Shown one piece after another: positions 28,035-36,731 of a stretch of DNA of 64,000 bases (within the stretch, counting starts at the first letter, position 1; each line of letters starts with the position of its first letter). A model generated the notes under the pieces. That model did not search any database. It saw only the letters and a program-made list of their open reading frames with translations, and was not told where the DNA came from. Source of the stretch: an uncultured Pelagibacteraceae bacterium (lineage in GTDB: Bacteria; Pseudomonadota; Alphaproteobacteria; Pelagibacterales; Pelagibacteraceae); NCBI GenBank assembly GCA_902536305.1, contig CACAWX010000002.1, positions 1 through 64,000 on the forward strand, given 5' to 3'. A program made the position numbers and the translations under genes.

Positions 28035-28075
28035 ACAAAATATATTTTGTGATGCCATGTCCTCTAGACCACGGC
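28035..28075. other. Structured intergenic element: palindrome plus hairpin
   Basis: ACAAAATATATTTTGT (28035-28050) is a perfect 16-base palindrome. It abuts a second inverted repeat, GCCATGTCC/GGACC-type at 28054-28075, with unusually high GC for this region. No T-run follows on either strand. It could be an operator for the gene at 28110, or a small structured RNA. Confidence 0.4.
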
Positions 28076-28109
28076 TACATAAATTTGTAAGACTTTCATT
28101 TCATCCGCC

Positions 28110-28673
28110 ATGAAGAATAAGATTATTTCCCTAATTTTAAACCTAATAATTTTTTCTCTTTTTTCATTTCAAATAAACGCATCAGAGCAGGCCTGGAACT
28201 TAGCAGAAGAGGGTGATAAAATTATTCTTATAAGACACTCTTTAGCCCCAGGGGGCGGTGATCCGCAAGGATTTAAAATTGATGATTGCAAAACACAAAG
28301 GAACTTGAATAGAAAAGGCATTAACCAATCAAAAAAAATAGGTAAGTTATTTAAAAAAAATAAAGTTGCTGTTGATCAAGTTTTAACTAGTCAGTGGTGT
28401 AGATGTAAAGATACAGCCAAATATGCTTTTGGAAATTTTAAAGAATTCACAGCATTAAACTCTACTTTCCAATCTCCTTATAATAAAAATGAAACCAAAC
28501 AATTAAAAGAACTTTATAATTTTGTAAAGAAATGGGATGGAAAAGGTAAGAATTTAGTATTGGTTACTCATTACAGTATAATAACTGCAGTAACTAATGC
28601 AGTACCCAGTTCAGGAGAAATTGTAATTACTGATAAAAATTTTGAAGTTTTAGGAACGATACAAACTGATTAA
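28110..28673 (+). CDS. Periplasmic histidine-phosphatase superfamily protein
   Basis: 187 residues with signal peptide MKNKIISLILNLIIFSLFSFQINA. The phosphatase core has IILIRHSLAPGGGDP (RHG-type motif with RHS; catalytic His), RNLNRKGINQSKKIGKLFKKNKVAVDQVLTSQWCRCKDTA (second Arg) and LVLVTHYSIITAVTNAVPSSGEIVI (second His). The layout is near SixA/phosphoglycerate-mutase-like proteins but exported. Substrate unknown. Its stop overlaps the end of the convergent membrane gene by a few bases. Confidence 0.85.
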   Translation: MKNKIISLILNLIIFSLFSFQINASEQAWNLAEEGDKIILIRHSLAPGGGDPQGFKIDDCKTQRNLNRKGINQSKKIGKLFKKNKVAVDQVLTSQWCRCKDTAKYAFGNFKEFTALNSTFQSPYNKNETKQLKELYNFVKKWDGKGKNLVLVTHYSIITAVTNAVPSSGEIVITDKNFEVLGTIQTD

Positions 28674-29014
28674 GCAAAAATATAATAAACAATTGCTATA
28701 ATTATAAAATATTCAATAACTGTTTTTATCCTTATTAAATTTTGTTTATTTTCAAATTTAGAATTAATAAATAAGCTTATACGTGAAAAACCTAAATGAA
28801 CTGAAACTATAATAAAGCCTATACCTATTAAAACATTATAAAATTCGAAATTCTTAAATCCATAAAAACAAGCTGCAATAAAAGTTAACCACGAAATTTT
28901 TGAAACAAATAAAGTTATTAAAATTCCAGATCCTTTTTTAAATAGACTTTGTGTTCTAATAAATGAGTAAGACCAAAGAAGAGTAAATAGAAACCCAAGA
29001 TATTTAATTAGCAT
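28670..29014 (-). CDS. Four-helix membrane protein of unknown family
   Basis: 114 residues, highly hydrophobic, with helices at about 4-20, 30-50, 55-75 and 93-113 and a charged loop (KFENKQNLIRIKT). There is no motif that I recognise. It lies between the convergent phosphatase gene and the divergent ccdA gene. The reading frame is well supported by the tight fit between its neighbours and by normal codon use. Confidence 0.6.
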   Translation of the reverse strand: MLIKYLGFLFTLLWSYSFIRTQSLFKKGSGILITLFVSKISWLTFIAACFYGFKNFEFYNVLIGIGFIIVSVHLGFSRISLFINSKFENKQNLIRIKTVIEYFIIIAIVYYIFA

Positions 29015-29064
29015 GAGCCAATATTGTAATTGCGAGAAAGTTTAAAGGCAAATATAAAGTAAGT

Positions 29065-29778
29065 ATGATAGTCAAATTAGCTTTTGCATTTGGTGCAGGG
29101 TTTATTAGCTTCCTAACTCCCTGTGTACTACCGATCATTCCAGGATATATCTCTTATATAACAGGTAAAAATTTAAGTGAAATTGACCAAAATAAAAGAA
29201 TTGTTTTAATTAAAACAATTTTATTCTCATTAGGTTTTTCTTTAATTTTCATTATTCTAGGAGCTACTGCTTCAGCAGTTGGAAATATACTTTTATTTCT
29301 TTCTAACGAATTAAGAATAGCTGCTGGAATTGTAATTATTGTATTTTCATTACAAATGATGGGTATTTTAAATTTTAATTTTTTAAACCAAGATAAAAGA
29401 ATTGAAACCAAAGGATACAAAGATAATTACGCTTTCCCTTTTATAGTAGGTGCTGCTTTTGCTTTTGGCTGGACACCATGTATAGGACCAGTCTTAGGAT
29501 CTATCTTAGCATTATCAGCAACAGAGGCTTCAATTAGTAAAGGGATATTATTGCTTTCATTTTATTCATTAGGTTTAGCAATACCATTTATTTTGTCGGG
29601 TTATTATATGAGTAATTTTTTAACTACAAGAAAAGGTTTCAGCAAATATTATGGAACTGTTACAAAAACTGGTGGAGCAATTTTATTAATCACAGGTGTT
29701 TTAATTGCAACAAATCAAATTCAAGTTATTAGCTTTTATATTTTGACAATCTTTCCGTTCCTTACTACGCTTGGTTAA
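29065..29778 (+). CDS. ccdA: CcdA-type thiol-disulfide transmembrane protein
   Basis: 237 residues, six membrane helices in two related halves. The first opens with AFGAGFISFLTPCVLPIIPGYISYITG (PCVLP motif, first redox Cys), the second with AFAFGWTPCIGPVLGSILALSAT (TPCIGP, second redox Cys). These Cys carry reducing power from cytoplasmic thioredoxin across the membrane for cytochrome c maturation or similar. The next gene's ATG overlaps its stop. Confidence 0.94.
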   Translation: MIVKLAFAFGAGFISFLTPCVLPIIPGYISYITGKNLSEIDQNKRIVLIKTILFSLGFSLIFIILGATASAVGNILLFLSNELRIAAGIVIIVFSLQMMGILNFNFLNQDKRIETKGYKDNYAFPFIVGAAFAFGWTPCIGPVLGSILALSATEASISKGILLLSFYSLGLAIPFILSGYYMSNFLTTRKGFSKYYGTVTKTGGAILLITGVLIATNQIQVISFYILTIFPFLTTLG

Positions 29779-30680
29779 TGAGCGATATTTCCGTACTAGG
29801 TATCTTTGTAGCTGATATAAGTTTTTCTGGTCCTAAAATTCCTTCAGTAGGAGAAACTATTTTAGGCAATAAATATAATGTTGGCCCAGGCGGTAAGGGA
29901 TGCAATCAAGCAATAGCCATTGCAAGATTGGGGGGAAAAGTAAATTTTATAAGTAAAATTGGAAAAGATTCTTACGGAGAATTAGCCTTAAACACACTTG
30001 AGAAAAATAATATTAATATTGTAAATATAATCCAAGATAAAATACTACAAACAGGTGTTGCCGGTATTTTAGTTGATCAAAACTCTGGGAAAAACGCAAT
30101 CAATGTAATTGTAGGTGCCCCAAGTTCTTTAAAGGTAAGTGAAATTGAAAAACAAATTAATTTAATAAAAAGTTCTAAAATTTTCTTAACTCAATTAGAA
30201 GTTCCAAAAGATGTTACTTTACATTGCTTAAAAACAGCTAAAGAAAATGGATGTATTACTATTTTAAATCCTGCGCCAGCATCTGAAATTTCAAAAGAGT
30301 TTTATAATAATATCGATTTTTTTACACCTAATGAAACTGAGGCTGAATTTTATACTGGAATAAAGATTACTAATGAACAAGAGGCAAAACAAGCTGCTGA
30401 AAAATTATTAAATCTAGGAATTAAAAAAGTAATCATTACACTTGGAGAGAAAGGTCTATTATATACCGATGGAAAAGAAGAAATTTATTTAAAAGCTAGC
30501 CCAGTTAAAGCAATTGATACTACTGGAGCAGGTGATGCGTTTAATGGAGGTTTAGCTTTTGGCTTGTCTAAAGATAAACCGATTAGAGAATGTTTGGACT
30601 TAGCTAATAAAGTTGCAGGAATTTCTACTACAAAACTTGGGGCAGGAGATGCCATGCCTTTTTTAAAGGATATTAATTAA
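29778..30680 (+). CDS. PfkB-family carbohydrate kinase, ribokinase-like
   Basis: 300 residues. PfkB signatures: NVGPGGKGCNQAIAIARLGGKVNFISKIGKDSYG near the N-terminus (substrate-binding GGKGxNQA) and VKAIDTTGAGDAFNGGLAFGLS with the catalytic Asp in DTTGAGDAF. The N-terminal pattern fits ribokinase (ribose to ribose-5-phosphate) best. No ribose transporter lies nearby, so the true substrate may differ. The end overlaps the convergent grxC gene. Confidence 0.88.
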   Translation: MSDISVLGIFVADISFSGPKIPSVGETILGNKYNVGPGGKGCNQAIAIARLGGKVNFISKIGKDSYGELALNTLEKNNINIVNIIQDKILQTGVAGILVDQNSGKNAINVIVGAPSSLKVSEIEKQINLIKSSKIFLTQLEVPKDVTLHCLKTAKENGCITILNPAPASEISKEFYNNIDFFTPNETEAEFYTGIKITNEQEAKQAAEKLLNLGIKKVIITLGEKGLLYTDGKEEIYLKASPVKAIDTTGAGDAFNGGLAFGLSKDKPIRECLDLANKVAGISTTKLGAGDAMPFLKDIN

Positions 30681-30931
30681 GCTAGCAATTTATCTAATTC
30701 ACCACTTCTATTCGCTTCTTGAAGTTTATCATTTCCTCCGATGTAATGATCTCCGATGAAAATTTGAGGAATAGTTCTAGCACCATTCGTCCTTTGCAAC
30801 ATTTCTTTTGCGTTTGCTGGATCAGCCCAAATATCAATTTCCTCTATCTCAACGTTTTTTGTTTTAAGCAAAGCTTTTGCAGCTCCGCAGTAAGGACAAG
30901 GATTGCCTGAATACATGGTTACTTTTTTCAT
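30677..30931 (-). CDS. grxC: Glutaredoxin 3
   Basis: 84 residues. MKKVTMYSGNPCPYCGAAKALLKTK carries the dithiol site CPYC; RTIPQIFIGDHYIGGNDKLQEA has the cis-Pro and GSH-binding GG. It reduces protein disulfides and mixed glutathione disulfides in the cytoplasm. A TIGR03643-type gene lies three bases upstream on the same strand. Confidence 0.95.
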   Translation of the reverse strand: MKKVTMYSGNPCPYCGAAKALLKTKNVEIEEIDIWADPANAKEMLQRTNGARTIPQIFIGDHYIGGNDKLQEANRSGELDKLLA

Positions 30932-30933
30932 AA

Positions 30934-31230
30934 TTAATATATATCAGTTATTTTTATTTTTTCTCTTAATTTTTTTCTCTCAAGTTTAAATTTTTTACGG
31001 TGTTTAATACTTGTATTATGTACTCTTTTTCTCCAAAGTCTAAAAGAACCGGGCCTTAAGTTCTTTCTCATAATTTTAATTACATCTGATTCATTTTTTC
31101 CAGTCTTATCCTTTATCTCTTCAAAAGTAATTCGGTCAGCCCAGGCAGCCCAGATAATCCAATTTTCGTCTTTCTTCTTTGGTTCAGGATTTTTTACTTT
31201 TGTTTGAGGGAAAGAACTTTTTTTCTTCAT
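30934..31230 (-). CDS. TIGR03643 family small basic protein
   Basis: 98 residues, very basic. The core ENWIIWAAWADRITFEEIKDKTGKNESDVIKIMRKNLRPGSFRLWRKRVHNTSIKHRKKF matches the TIGR03643 pattern, with the conserved W-x-D-R-x-x-F-E-x-I start and the FRLWRKRV...KH end. Its helix-turn-helix-like spacing suggests nucleic-acid contact, but function is not established. It is co-directional with grxC, three bases apart. Confidence 0.85.
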   Translation of the reverse strand: MKKKSSFPQTKVKNPEPKKKDENWIIWAAWADRITFEEIKDKTGKNESDVIKIMRKNLRPGSFRLWRKRVHNTSIKHRKKFKLERKKLREKIKITDIY

Positions 31231-31255
31231 ACAATTCTATATAATCTTTATTAAT

Positions 31256-31870
31256 ATGTTTCCAAGTGACTTTTTAATCTTTTTACAAATTATTCTTTTT
31301 TTATTTATAACCCCAGGTCTTCCAAGAGTTGTAATCGTTTCGCACACTCTTAACTATGGATTAAAGAGATCTGTTTGGACCGCCTTTGGAGATATTTCAG
31401 CAAATATTATGCAAGGAATTTTAGTAGTTTTTATTATTGGCTCTTTTCTAAGTGATAACCCTCAAGTACTTAATTATCTAAAATGGGCAGGCATTCTTTA
31501 TATTGTATACTTAGCTTATGATACGTACACTGCAAAAATAAGTTCAGTAAATTCAAAACACCAAAGTTCAAAATCTACTTTTTCATTTTACAAAGATGGC
31601 TTTATGGTTGCTGGCTTAAGTCCAAAAGCAATTATATTTTTTGGAACAATTTTTTCATCGTTTATTAATTACGATAGTCATATAATTTCTCAGTTTTTAA
31701 TTCTTATGATTACTTACGTAATTTTAGATTTTACTACCCTTATGATTTACGGTTTAGCTGCAGAGAAAATTTCAGTATGGTTGAGAAGTAAACCTAAAAT
31801 TCTTAATACAATTTCTGCGTGTGTACTGCTAATAATCGCTATTTATGTGGCTGCGACACAGAATTTTTAG
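31256..31870 (+). CDS. LysE/RhtB-family exporter
   Basis: 204 residues, about six membrane helices. The start FLIFLQIILFLFITPGLPRVVIVSHTLNYGLKRSVWTAFGDISANIMQGILVVF is the LysE-family pattern (TPGP in variant TPGLP, then G-x-x-x-G...GD). AGLSPKAIIFFGTIFSSFI is the second family signature (NPKA-type). Such carriers export amino acids. TATAAT at 31240-31245 is ten bases before the ATG, so the leader is very short. It is a paralogue of the exporter at 49002. Confidence 0.87.
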   Translation: MFPSDFLIFLQIILFLFITPGLPRVVIVSHTLNYGLKRSVWTAFGDISANIMQGILVVFIIGSFLSDNPQVLNYLKWAGILYIVYLAYDTYTAKISSVNSKHQSSKSTFSFYKDGFMVAGLSPKAIIFFGTIFSSFINYDSHIISQFLILMITYVILDFTTLMIYGLAAEKISVWLRSKPKILNTISACVLLIIAIYVAATQNF

Positions 31871-31882
31871 TTAATCTAGATG

Positions 31883-31911
31883 TTGTCATTATCTCGTTTT
31901 CTTGTTTTAAT
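31883..31911 (+). promoter_or_regulatory. Promoter of the livK-type gene
   Basis: -35 TTGTCA (31883-31888), 17-base spacer, -10 TTTAAT (31906-31911). Same architecture as the tctC promoter at 40436-40464. Confidence 0.6.
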
Positions 31912-31916
31912 TATTC

Positions 31917-31946
31917 ATTAATTAATTAATTAACAAAGGGGAAATA
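31917..31946 (+). repeat. Shared leader element, copy in front of livK
   Basis: ATTAATTAATTAAT tandem tetranucleotides followed by TAACAAAGGGGAAATA; almost the same sequence precedes tctC at 40471-40501. It includes the ribosome site GGGG. Confidence 0.6.
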
Positions 31947-33188
31947 ATGAATAAATTAGTTAAACTATTTATTACATCTATTTCAGCTATAACATTAGCA
32001 CTTGTTTCTTATACATCTTCTTTTGCAAAAGTAGATGGTGAGTACATTGTGTTAGGTTCTGCAATATCTCTTACAGGAAAATACTCATCTAATGGTGTTC
32101 ATACTCAAAACGGTTACAACATGGCCGTTGACAGAATAAACAAAATGGGTGGAGTAGAAGTACAAGGTAAGAAATACAAGTTTGAAATTATCTATTACGA
32201 TGATGAGTCAAACCCAAAAAGAGCCGCTCAGTTAGCTGAAAGACTAATTAAGCAAGATGGCGTTCATTACATGCTTGGACCATACAGTTCAGGTTTAACG
32301 AAAGCCATTGCACCAGTAACCGAGAAATATAAAATTCCTATGGTTGAAGCAAACGGTGCATCAAGATCTTTATTTACAAAAGGATACAAATATTTGTTCG
32401 CGGTGTTATCACCAGCTAACCAATACCTTGAAGTAGCTATCGATCTAGCGGTAGAAAAAAATGGTGGAAAGCCAGTAAGAATTGCACAAGCATTTGAGCA
32501 AGATGCATTTTCACAAGACGTGAGATTAGGTATCTTAGATGCAGCAAAAAGAACTGGATCTGAAATCATTATCGATGACAAACTACCTAAAGAATTAAAT
32601 GATATGGCAGCAACATTGGCAAAAGTTAAAGCAACTAAGCCAGATGTACTTGTTGTATCAGGTCACACAAAAGGCGCATTAACTGCAATCAGACAAATAT
32701 CTGAAATGAAAGTTGATGTACCAATGTTAGCGATGACACATTGTGATGCTGCAAAACTTTCTAAACAACATGGAAAGAACTCAGAATACGCATTATGTGC
32801 TTCTCAGTGGCATAAAAACTTAAGCTATAAAGATAAGTTTTTTGGTGGTGGAAAAAAGTATGACAAAGACTTTAAAAAAGAATTTGGTTATGCCCCGCCT
32901 TACCAATCAGCTGAATCATCAGCAGCACTTCTAGTATTTAAAGATGCGTTCGAAAGAGCGAATTCTTTTGATAGAGATGCTGTAAGAGATGCTCTTAAAG
33001 ACACTGACATGCAAACTTTCTATGGAAACATTAAATTTGGTCCTGGCGGTCAAAACGTTGCTAAACCAATGATCTTGTTCCAAGTAAGATGTAAAGGTGA
33101 TACGTGTGAGAACAAAGTTGTAGCTCCTACAAAATGGGCTTCAGACAAGTTCTACCACCCAATACCTAAGTGGTCAGAAAGAAGTTAA
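31947..33188 (+). CDS. livK: ABC-transporter substrate-binding protein, branched-chain amino acid type
   Basis: 413 residues with signal peptide (MNKLVKLFITSISAITLALVSYTSSFA). It is a type I periplasmic binding fold of the Leu/Ile/Val family: YIVLGSAISLTGKYSSNGVHTQNGYNMAVDRINKMGGVEVQGKKYKFEIIYYDDESNPKRAAQLAERLIKQDGVHYMLGPYSSGLTKAIAPVTEKYKIPMV. It delivers ligand to the permeases encoded downstream; ligand could be leucine-type or another amide or amino acid, as the family is broad. A strong terminator separates it from the permease genes, consistent with the binding protein being made in excess. Confidence 0.93.
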   Translation: MNKLVKLFITSISAITLALVSYTSSFAKVDGEYIVLGSAISLTGKYSSNGVHTQNGYNMAVDRINKMGGVEVQGKKYKFEIIYYDDESNPKRAAQLAERLIKQDGVHYMLGPYSSGLTKAIAPVTEKYKIPMVEANGASRSLFTKGYKYLFAVLSPANQYLEVAIDLAVEKNGGKPVRIAQAFEQDAFSQDVRLGILDAAKRTGSEIIIDDKLPKELNDMAATLAKVKATKPDVLVVSGHTKGALTAIRQISEMKVDVPMLAMTHCDAAKLSKQHGKNSEYALCASQWHKNLSYKDKFFGGGKKYDKDFKKEFGYAPPYQSAESSAALLVFKDAFERANSFDRDAVRDALKDTDMQTFYGNIKFGPGGQNVAKPMILFQVRCKGDTCENKVVAPTKWASDKFYHPIPKWSERS

Positions 33189-33209
33189 TAACTACTAAGT
33201 AATTTGATT

Positions 33210-33239
33210 AGCCCCTGGTTTTCCGGGGGCTTTTCTTTT
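33210..33239 (+). terminator. Intrinsic terminator after livK
   Basis: GCCCCTGG, loop TTTT, CCGGGGGC (one T-G pair), then TTTTCTTTT. Partial read-through would set the ratio of binding protein to permease. Confidence 0.88.
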
Positions 33240-33256
33240 ATAAGAAATTCTTTTTT

Positions 33257-34150
33257 ATGGATTTATTAATTTTCCAAGCTCCGATCTTGATGGTCCAAGC
33301 GTCTTTGGACGGAATTCTTCTTGGGATTTTATTTGCATTAATAGCTTACGGCATGGCTCTTCAGTGGGGAGTGATGAACATCATTAATATTGCACAAGGT
33401 GATTTAGTAATTCTTGGAGGTTATATTGCCTACACTATGTATCTTGCTGGAATTCATCCAGCCTGGGGAGTAATTGTTTCTCCAATTATAATGTATTTTG
33501 TAGGTTGGACTTTATATAAACTTGTTATCAATAAAGTCGTAGACCGAGATCTTTTTATTTCAATTTTAGCAACTTTCGGAATTGCAATTGTATTCCAACA
33601 ATTAATGAATTTTGTTTTTGGAGCTGATGTAGTTGTTGCTCAGTCGGAATACGGAACAACAATGTTATTTGATAATTCAGTAACACTGCCAAATTCTAAA
33701 ATATTTGCTGCTTTTATAAGCGTAATATATGCAATTGGTTTAGTTGTATATATGAGAAGATCTAGGCTCGGACGAGCAATAAGAGCCACAGCGCAAAATG
33801 CAAGAGCAGCAAAAATTTTAGGCGTAGATACCGAAAAAGTTTATGCTGCAACTTTCGGCATTAACGCTGCGTTATGTGGAATTGCAGGAGCTTTAATTTC
33901 AATTACTCTTACCCTTCATCCTTATGTAGGGCTGCCTTATACGGTAAGATCTTTTATGATAGTTATTGTTGCAGGTCTTGGAAATTTACCAGCGGTAGCA
34001 CTGTCTGGAATGGGATTAGGACTTTTTGAAGAATTTGCAGATTATATTTTAGGAACAGAATTTAGAATTGGAGCAGTATTTATGCTGCTTGTTTTCATAT
34101 TGGTTTATAGAAGATTTAAACTTTCAAAAAAAAGGGAGTATTTAAAGTAA
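33257..34150 (+). CDS. livH: Branched-chain amino acid ABC permease LivH
   Basis: 297 residues, about eight membrane helices. Family landmarks: LDGILLGILFALIAYGMALQWGVMNIINIAQGDLVILGGYIAY, then RSRLGRAIRATAQNARAAKILGVDTEKVYAATFGINAALCGIAGAL (the EAA-like loop that contacts the ATPase), and AGLGNLPAVALSGMGLGLFEEF. Two bases of spacing lead to livM. Confidence 0.94.
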   Translation: MDLLIFQAPILMVQASLDGILLGILFALIAYGMALQWGVMNIINIAQGDLVILGGYIAYTMYLAGIHPAWGVIVSPIIMYFVGWTLYKLVINKVVDRDLFISILATFGIAIVFQQLMNFVFGADVVVAQSEYGTTMLFDNSVTLPNSKIFAAFISVIYAIGLVVYMRRSRLGRAIRATAQNARAAKILGVDTEKVYAATFGINAALCGIAGALISITLTLHPYVGLPYTVRSFMIVIVAGLGNLPAVALSGMGLGLFEEFADYILGTEFRIGAVFMLLVFILVYRRFKLSKKREYLK

Positions 34151-35215
34151 ATGAATGCCATAAGACAAAAAGATCTGATCTTATATTCAGGCCTAATAAT
34201 TTTAGGTTTAGCTGCACCTTTCTTATTCTCTGCTTTTAAAGTTCAGCTTACATATCTTTGTGTCTTGATCGTTCTAGCGATGACTTGGAATTTACAAGGT
34301 GGAGAGATGGGTTACAACTCTTTTGGAAATATTCTTTTCTATGGTCTAGGAATGTATCTTACTGCCTCAGTTCAAGTAGGGATGTTTTTTCCATTAGCAG
34401 AATGGACAGAAAGTGGTGGAGAAAAAACGTTTGTACATACTACAGCACAATATTTTCAAGGAATAGGAGTCGGGTTATTAGTTGCAGCTATTGTTCCTAC
34501 TATAGTTGCTGGTGCGATTGGTTATGCTATTTTAGGTTTAAGAGGTCATTACTTTGCGATCTGTACTTTAGGTTTAGGAATTGCAGCAGGTGAAATCGCT
34601 GGAGGGATTGAAATTATTGGTGCAGGTCAGGGTTTTACTACTCCACCTTTTCCAGCAGAAATAGTTGATCCTGAAGCGAGAGGAAAATTTTTCTATTTTT
34701 TAAGTTTTTTAGTATTAGTTCTAGCATTTGTTTTTGTAAAATACATTTATGGCTCTAGATTTAGATTAATTTTAAATGCAATAAGAGATAATGAGGACAA
34801 AGCAGAAGCAATGGGCATTCAAACAATGAAATATAAAATTGTTGGTTGGATGTGCTCCGCATTTTTCTGTGGTCTTGCTGGCGGAATTATGGGTGGACTA
34901 ATTGGATATATAGACTCCACTGATGTTGCATTTGATGGAAGAGAGATGGGTGTTTTCATGGTTCTTATGGCAATACTTGGTGGTAAAGGAACTTTATGGG
35001 GACCAATAATTGGTGCAACTTTATTCCATTTTTTCAAAGAAGGTCTTTGGACATTTATATTGGGTTGGCAATATGTTGCGCTTGGAGTTTTAATTGTTGT
35101 TATCGTAGTTTATTTCCCAGAAGGACTAATGGGTTGGTTAAGAGAAAAATATCCTGATAGATTTGGTGAAGTAATTGATGAAAAAGATCGTAAAGCACAG
35201 GTAGAAATAAAATGA
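34151..35215 (+). CDS. livM: Branched-chain amino acid ABC permease LivM
   Basis: 354 residues. LTYLCVLIVLAMTWNLQGGEMGYNSFGNILFYGLGMYLTA, GHYFAICTLGLGIAAGEIAGG and SRFRLILNAIRDNEDKAEAMGIQTMKYKIVGWMCSAFFCGLAGGIMGG are LivM signatures; ILGGKGTLWGPIIGATLFHF follows. About nine membrane helices. The stop overlaps the livG ATG by four bases. Confidence 0.94.
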   Translation: MNAIRQKDLILYSGLIILGLAAPFLFSAFKVQLTYLCVLIVLAMTWNLQGGEMGYNSFGNILFYGLGMYLTASVQVGMFFPLAEWTESGGEKTFVHTTAQYFQGIGVGLLVAAIVPTIVAGAIGYAILGLRGHYFAICTLGLGIAAGEIAGGIEIIGAGQGFTTPPFPAEIVDPEARGKFFYFLSFLVLVLAFVFVKYIYGSRFRLILNAIRDNEDKAEAMGIQTMKYKIVGWMCSAFFCGLAGGIMGGLIGYIDSTDVAFDGREMGVFMVLMAILGGKGTLWGPIIGATLFHFFKEGLWTFILGWQYVALGVLIVVIVVYFPEGLMGWLREKYPDRFGEVIDEKDRKAQVEIK

Positions 35216-35946
35216 GTATTTTAGAAGTTAAAAGCGTAAGTAAATCTTTCGGTGGTGTGCAAGCCAACGTAGATATTTCTGTTGCGGTTGAACAAGGATC
35301 AATTGTTGGTTTAATAGGACCTAATGGTTCTGGTAAAACAACTTTATTTAATTCTATTGTAGGAACTCATCCAATAGATAAAGGATCTATAGTTTTTGAT
35401 AACACAGAGGTATCAGAAATGCCTGTTCCAGCAGTAGCTAAACTTGGTCTTTTAAGAACTTTTCAACAAACAAGAATTTATTCAAAACTTAATTGTGTAG
35501 AGAACATGCTGATAAGTCATAAGGCAAGTGACTCTGGATTTATCTTCGCAAAAGTACCTGCTGAACTTACAGAAAAAGCAGAAACTCTTTTAAACTTTGT
35601 AGGTCTTTACCAAAAAAGAAATTTGAGAGCAGGTGATCTATCATTTGGACAACAAAAATTACTAGAATTAGCAATGGCTTTAATGAATGAACCTAAAATG
35701 CTTTTATTAGATGAGCCAACAGCTGGAATTAACCCAACTTTAATTAATGGAATAATAGATAGATTGATCACAATTAATAAAGACTATGGAATAACTTTAT
35801 TAGTTATAGAGCACAATATGAAAGTGATTATGAGTTTAGCGCAAAAAATATTCTGTTTAGCTCATGGAAAAATGTTAGCAGAGGGATCACCCGACCAAAT
35901 TAAAAATGATAAGCGAGTAGTTGATGCTTATTTAGGAGCTCAATAA
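35212..35946 (+). CDS. livG: Branched-chain amino acid ABC ATPase LivG
   Basis: 244 residues. Walker A GPNGSGKTT, Q-loop region LLRTFQQTRIYSKLNCVENMLI, signature LSFGQQKLLELA (in place of LSGGQ), Walker B MLLLDEPTAGINP and the switch His in LVIEHNMKVI. Powers the importer with LivF. One-base overlap with livF. Confidence 0.95.
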   Translation: MSILEVKSVSKSFGGVQANVDISVAVEQGSIVGLIGPNGSGKTTLFNSIVGTHPIDKGSIVFDNTEVSEMPVPAVAKLGLLRTFQQTRIYSKLNCVENMLISHKASDSGFIFAKVPAELTEKAETLLNFVGLYQKRNLRAGDLSFGQQKLLELAMALMNEPKMLLLDEPTAGINPTLINGIIDRLITINKDYGITLLVIEHNMKVIMSLAQKIFCLAHGKMLAEGSPDQIKNDKRVVDAYLGAQ

Positions 35947-36731
35947 TGGCAAATCAATATGATGTTTTAGGTAAAGCGCCTGGTTTAGAAGACCTTAATA
36001 AACTGTCACCAAATGATGTTCATCTAACTATCAGAGGTTTAAACGCTGGGTATGGAAAAATGGAAATCCTTCACAACTTTGATTTAACCGTCAGTAAAGC
36101 CCAGTCATTATGTTTAATAGGACCGAACGGAGCTGGGAAATCTACAATACTTCACTCTATTTATGGCTTTACAAATATTTTTGATGGAAAAATTGAATTA
36201 GAAGGTGATGAAATTACAAAATTAACTCCTGCACAAAAACTAAGCAAAGTTGGCATAGCTTACATCTTGCAAGATAATTCAGTGTTTCCCGATATGACAG
36301 TTGAAGAAAATCTTTTAATGGGTGGTTATATAAAAGATAAACAGGATGAAGCTTTTGAAGAAGCTGAAAGAATTTTTCAAAAATATGAAAGATTAAGAAA
36401 TAGAAGAAATCAACCTGCAAAAGTTTTATCAGGTGGTGAAAGAAGATTATTGGAGATCTCTAGAGCTTTAGTTATGAAGCCATCGATATTATTAGTAGAC
36501 GAACCATCAATTGGTTTAGAACCAAAATATATAAACATGGTATTTGAAATTTTAGACGATCTTCAAAAAACTGAAAAGAAAACAATAATTCTTGTAGAGC
36601 AGAATGCTAAAAAAGGTTTAGAATTTGCTGATATCGGTTATGTCTTAGTATCAGGACAAACAGCAATCGCTGGTAAAGGCGATGATCTTCTTAAAAATCC
36701 AGACGTAGGAAGACTATTCCTTGGTGGATGA
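35946..36731 (+). CDS. livF: Branched-chain amino acid ABC ATPase LivF
   Basis: 261 residues with an N-terminal extension of about 30. Walker A GPNGAGKST, Q-loop YILQDNSVFPDMTVEENLLMG, signature LSGGERRLLEISRAL, Walker B ILLVDEPSIGLEP, and ILVEQNAKKGL (His replaced by Gln at the switch, usual for LivF). The stop overlaps the azlC start. Confidence 0.95.
   Translation: MANQYDVLGKAPGLEDLNKLSPNDVHLTIRGLNAGYGKMEILHNFDLTVSKAQSLCLIGPNGAGKSTILHSIYGFTNIFDGKIELEGDEITKLTPAQKLSKVGIAYILQDNSVFPDMTVEENLLMGGYIKDKQDEAFEEAERIFQKYERLRNRRNQPAKVLSGGERRLLEISRALVMKPSILLVDEPSIGLEPKYINMVFEILDDLQKTEKKTIILVEQNAKKGLEFADIGYVLVSGQTAIAGKGDDLLKNPDVGRLFLGG

Noticed and set aside
28050-28080. Fragment of a tRNA gene
   Set aside because: On the minus strand CCGTGGTCTAGAGGAC looks like a D-arm, but no anticodon arm, T-arm or CCA follows.
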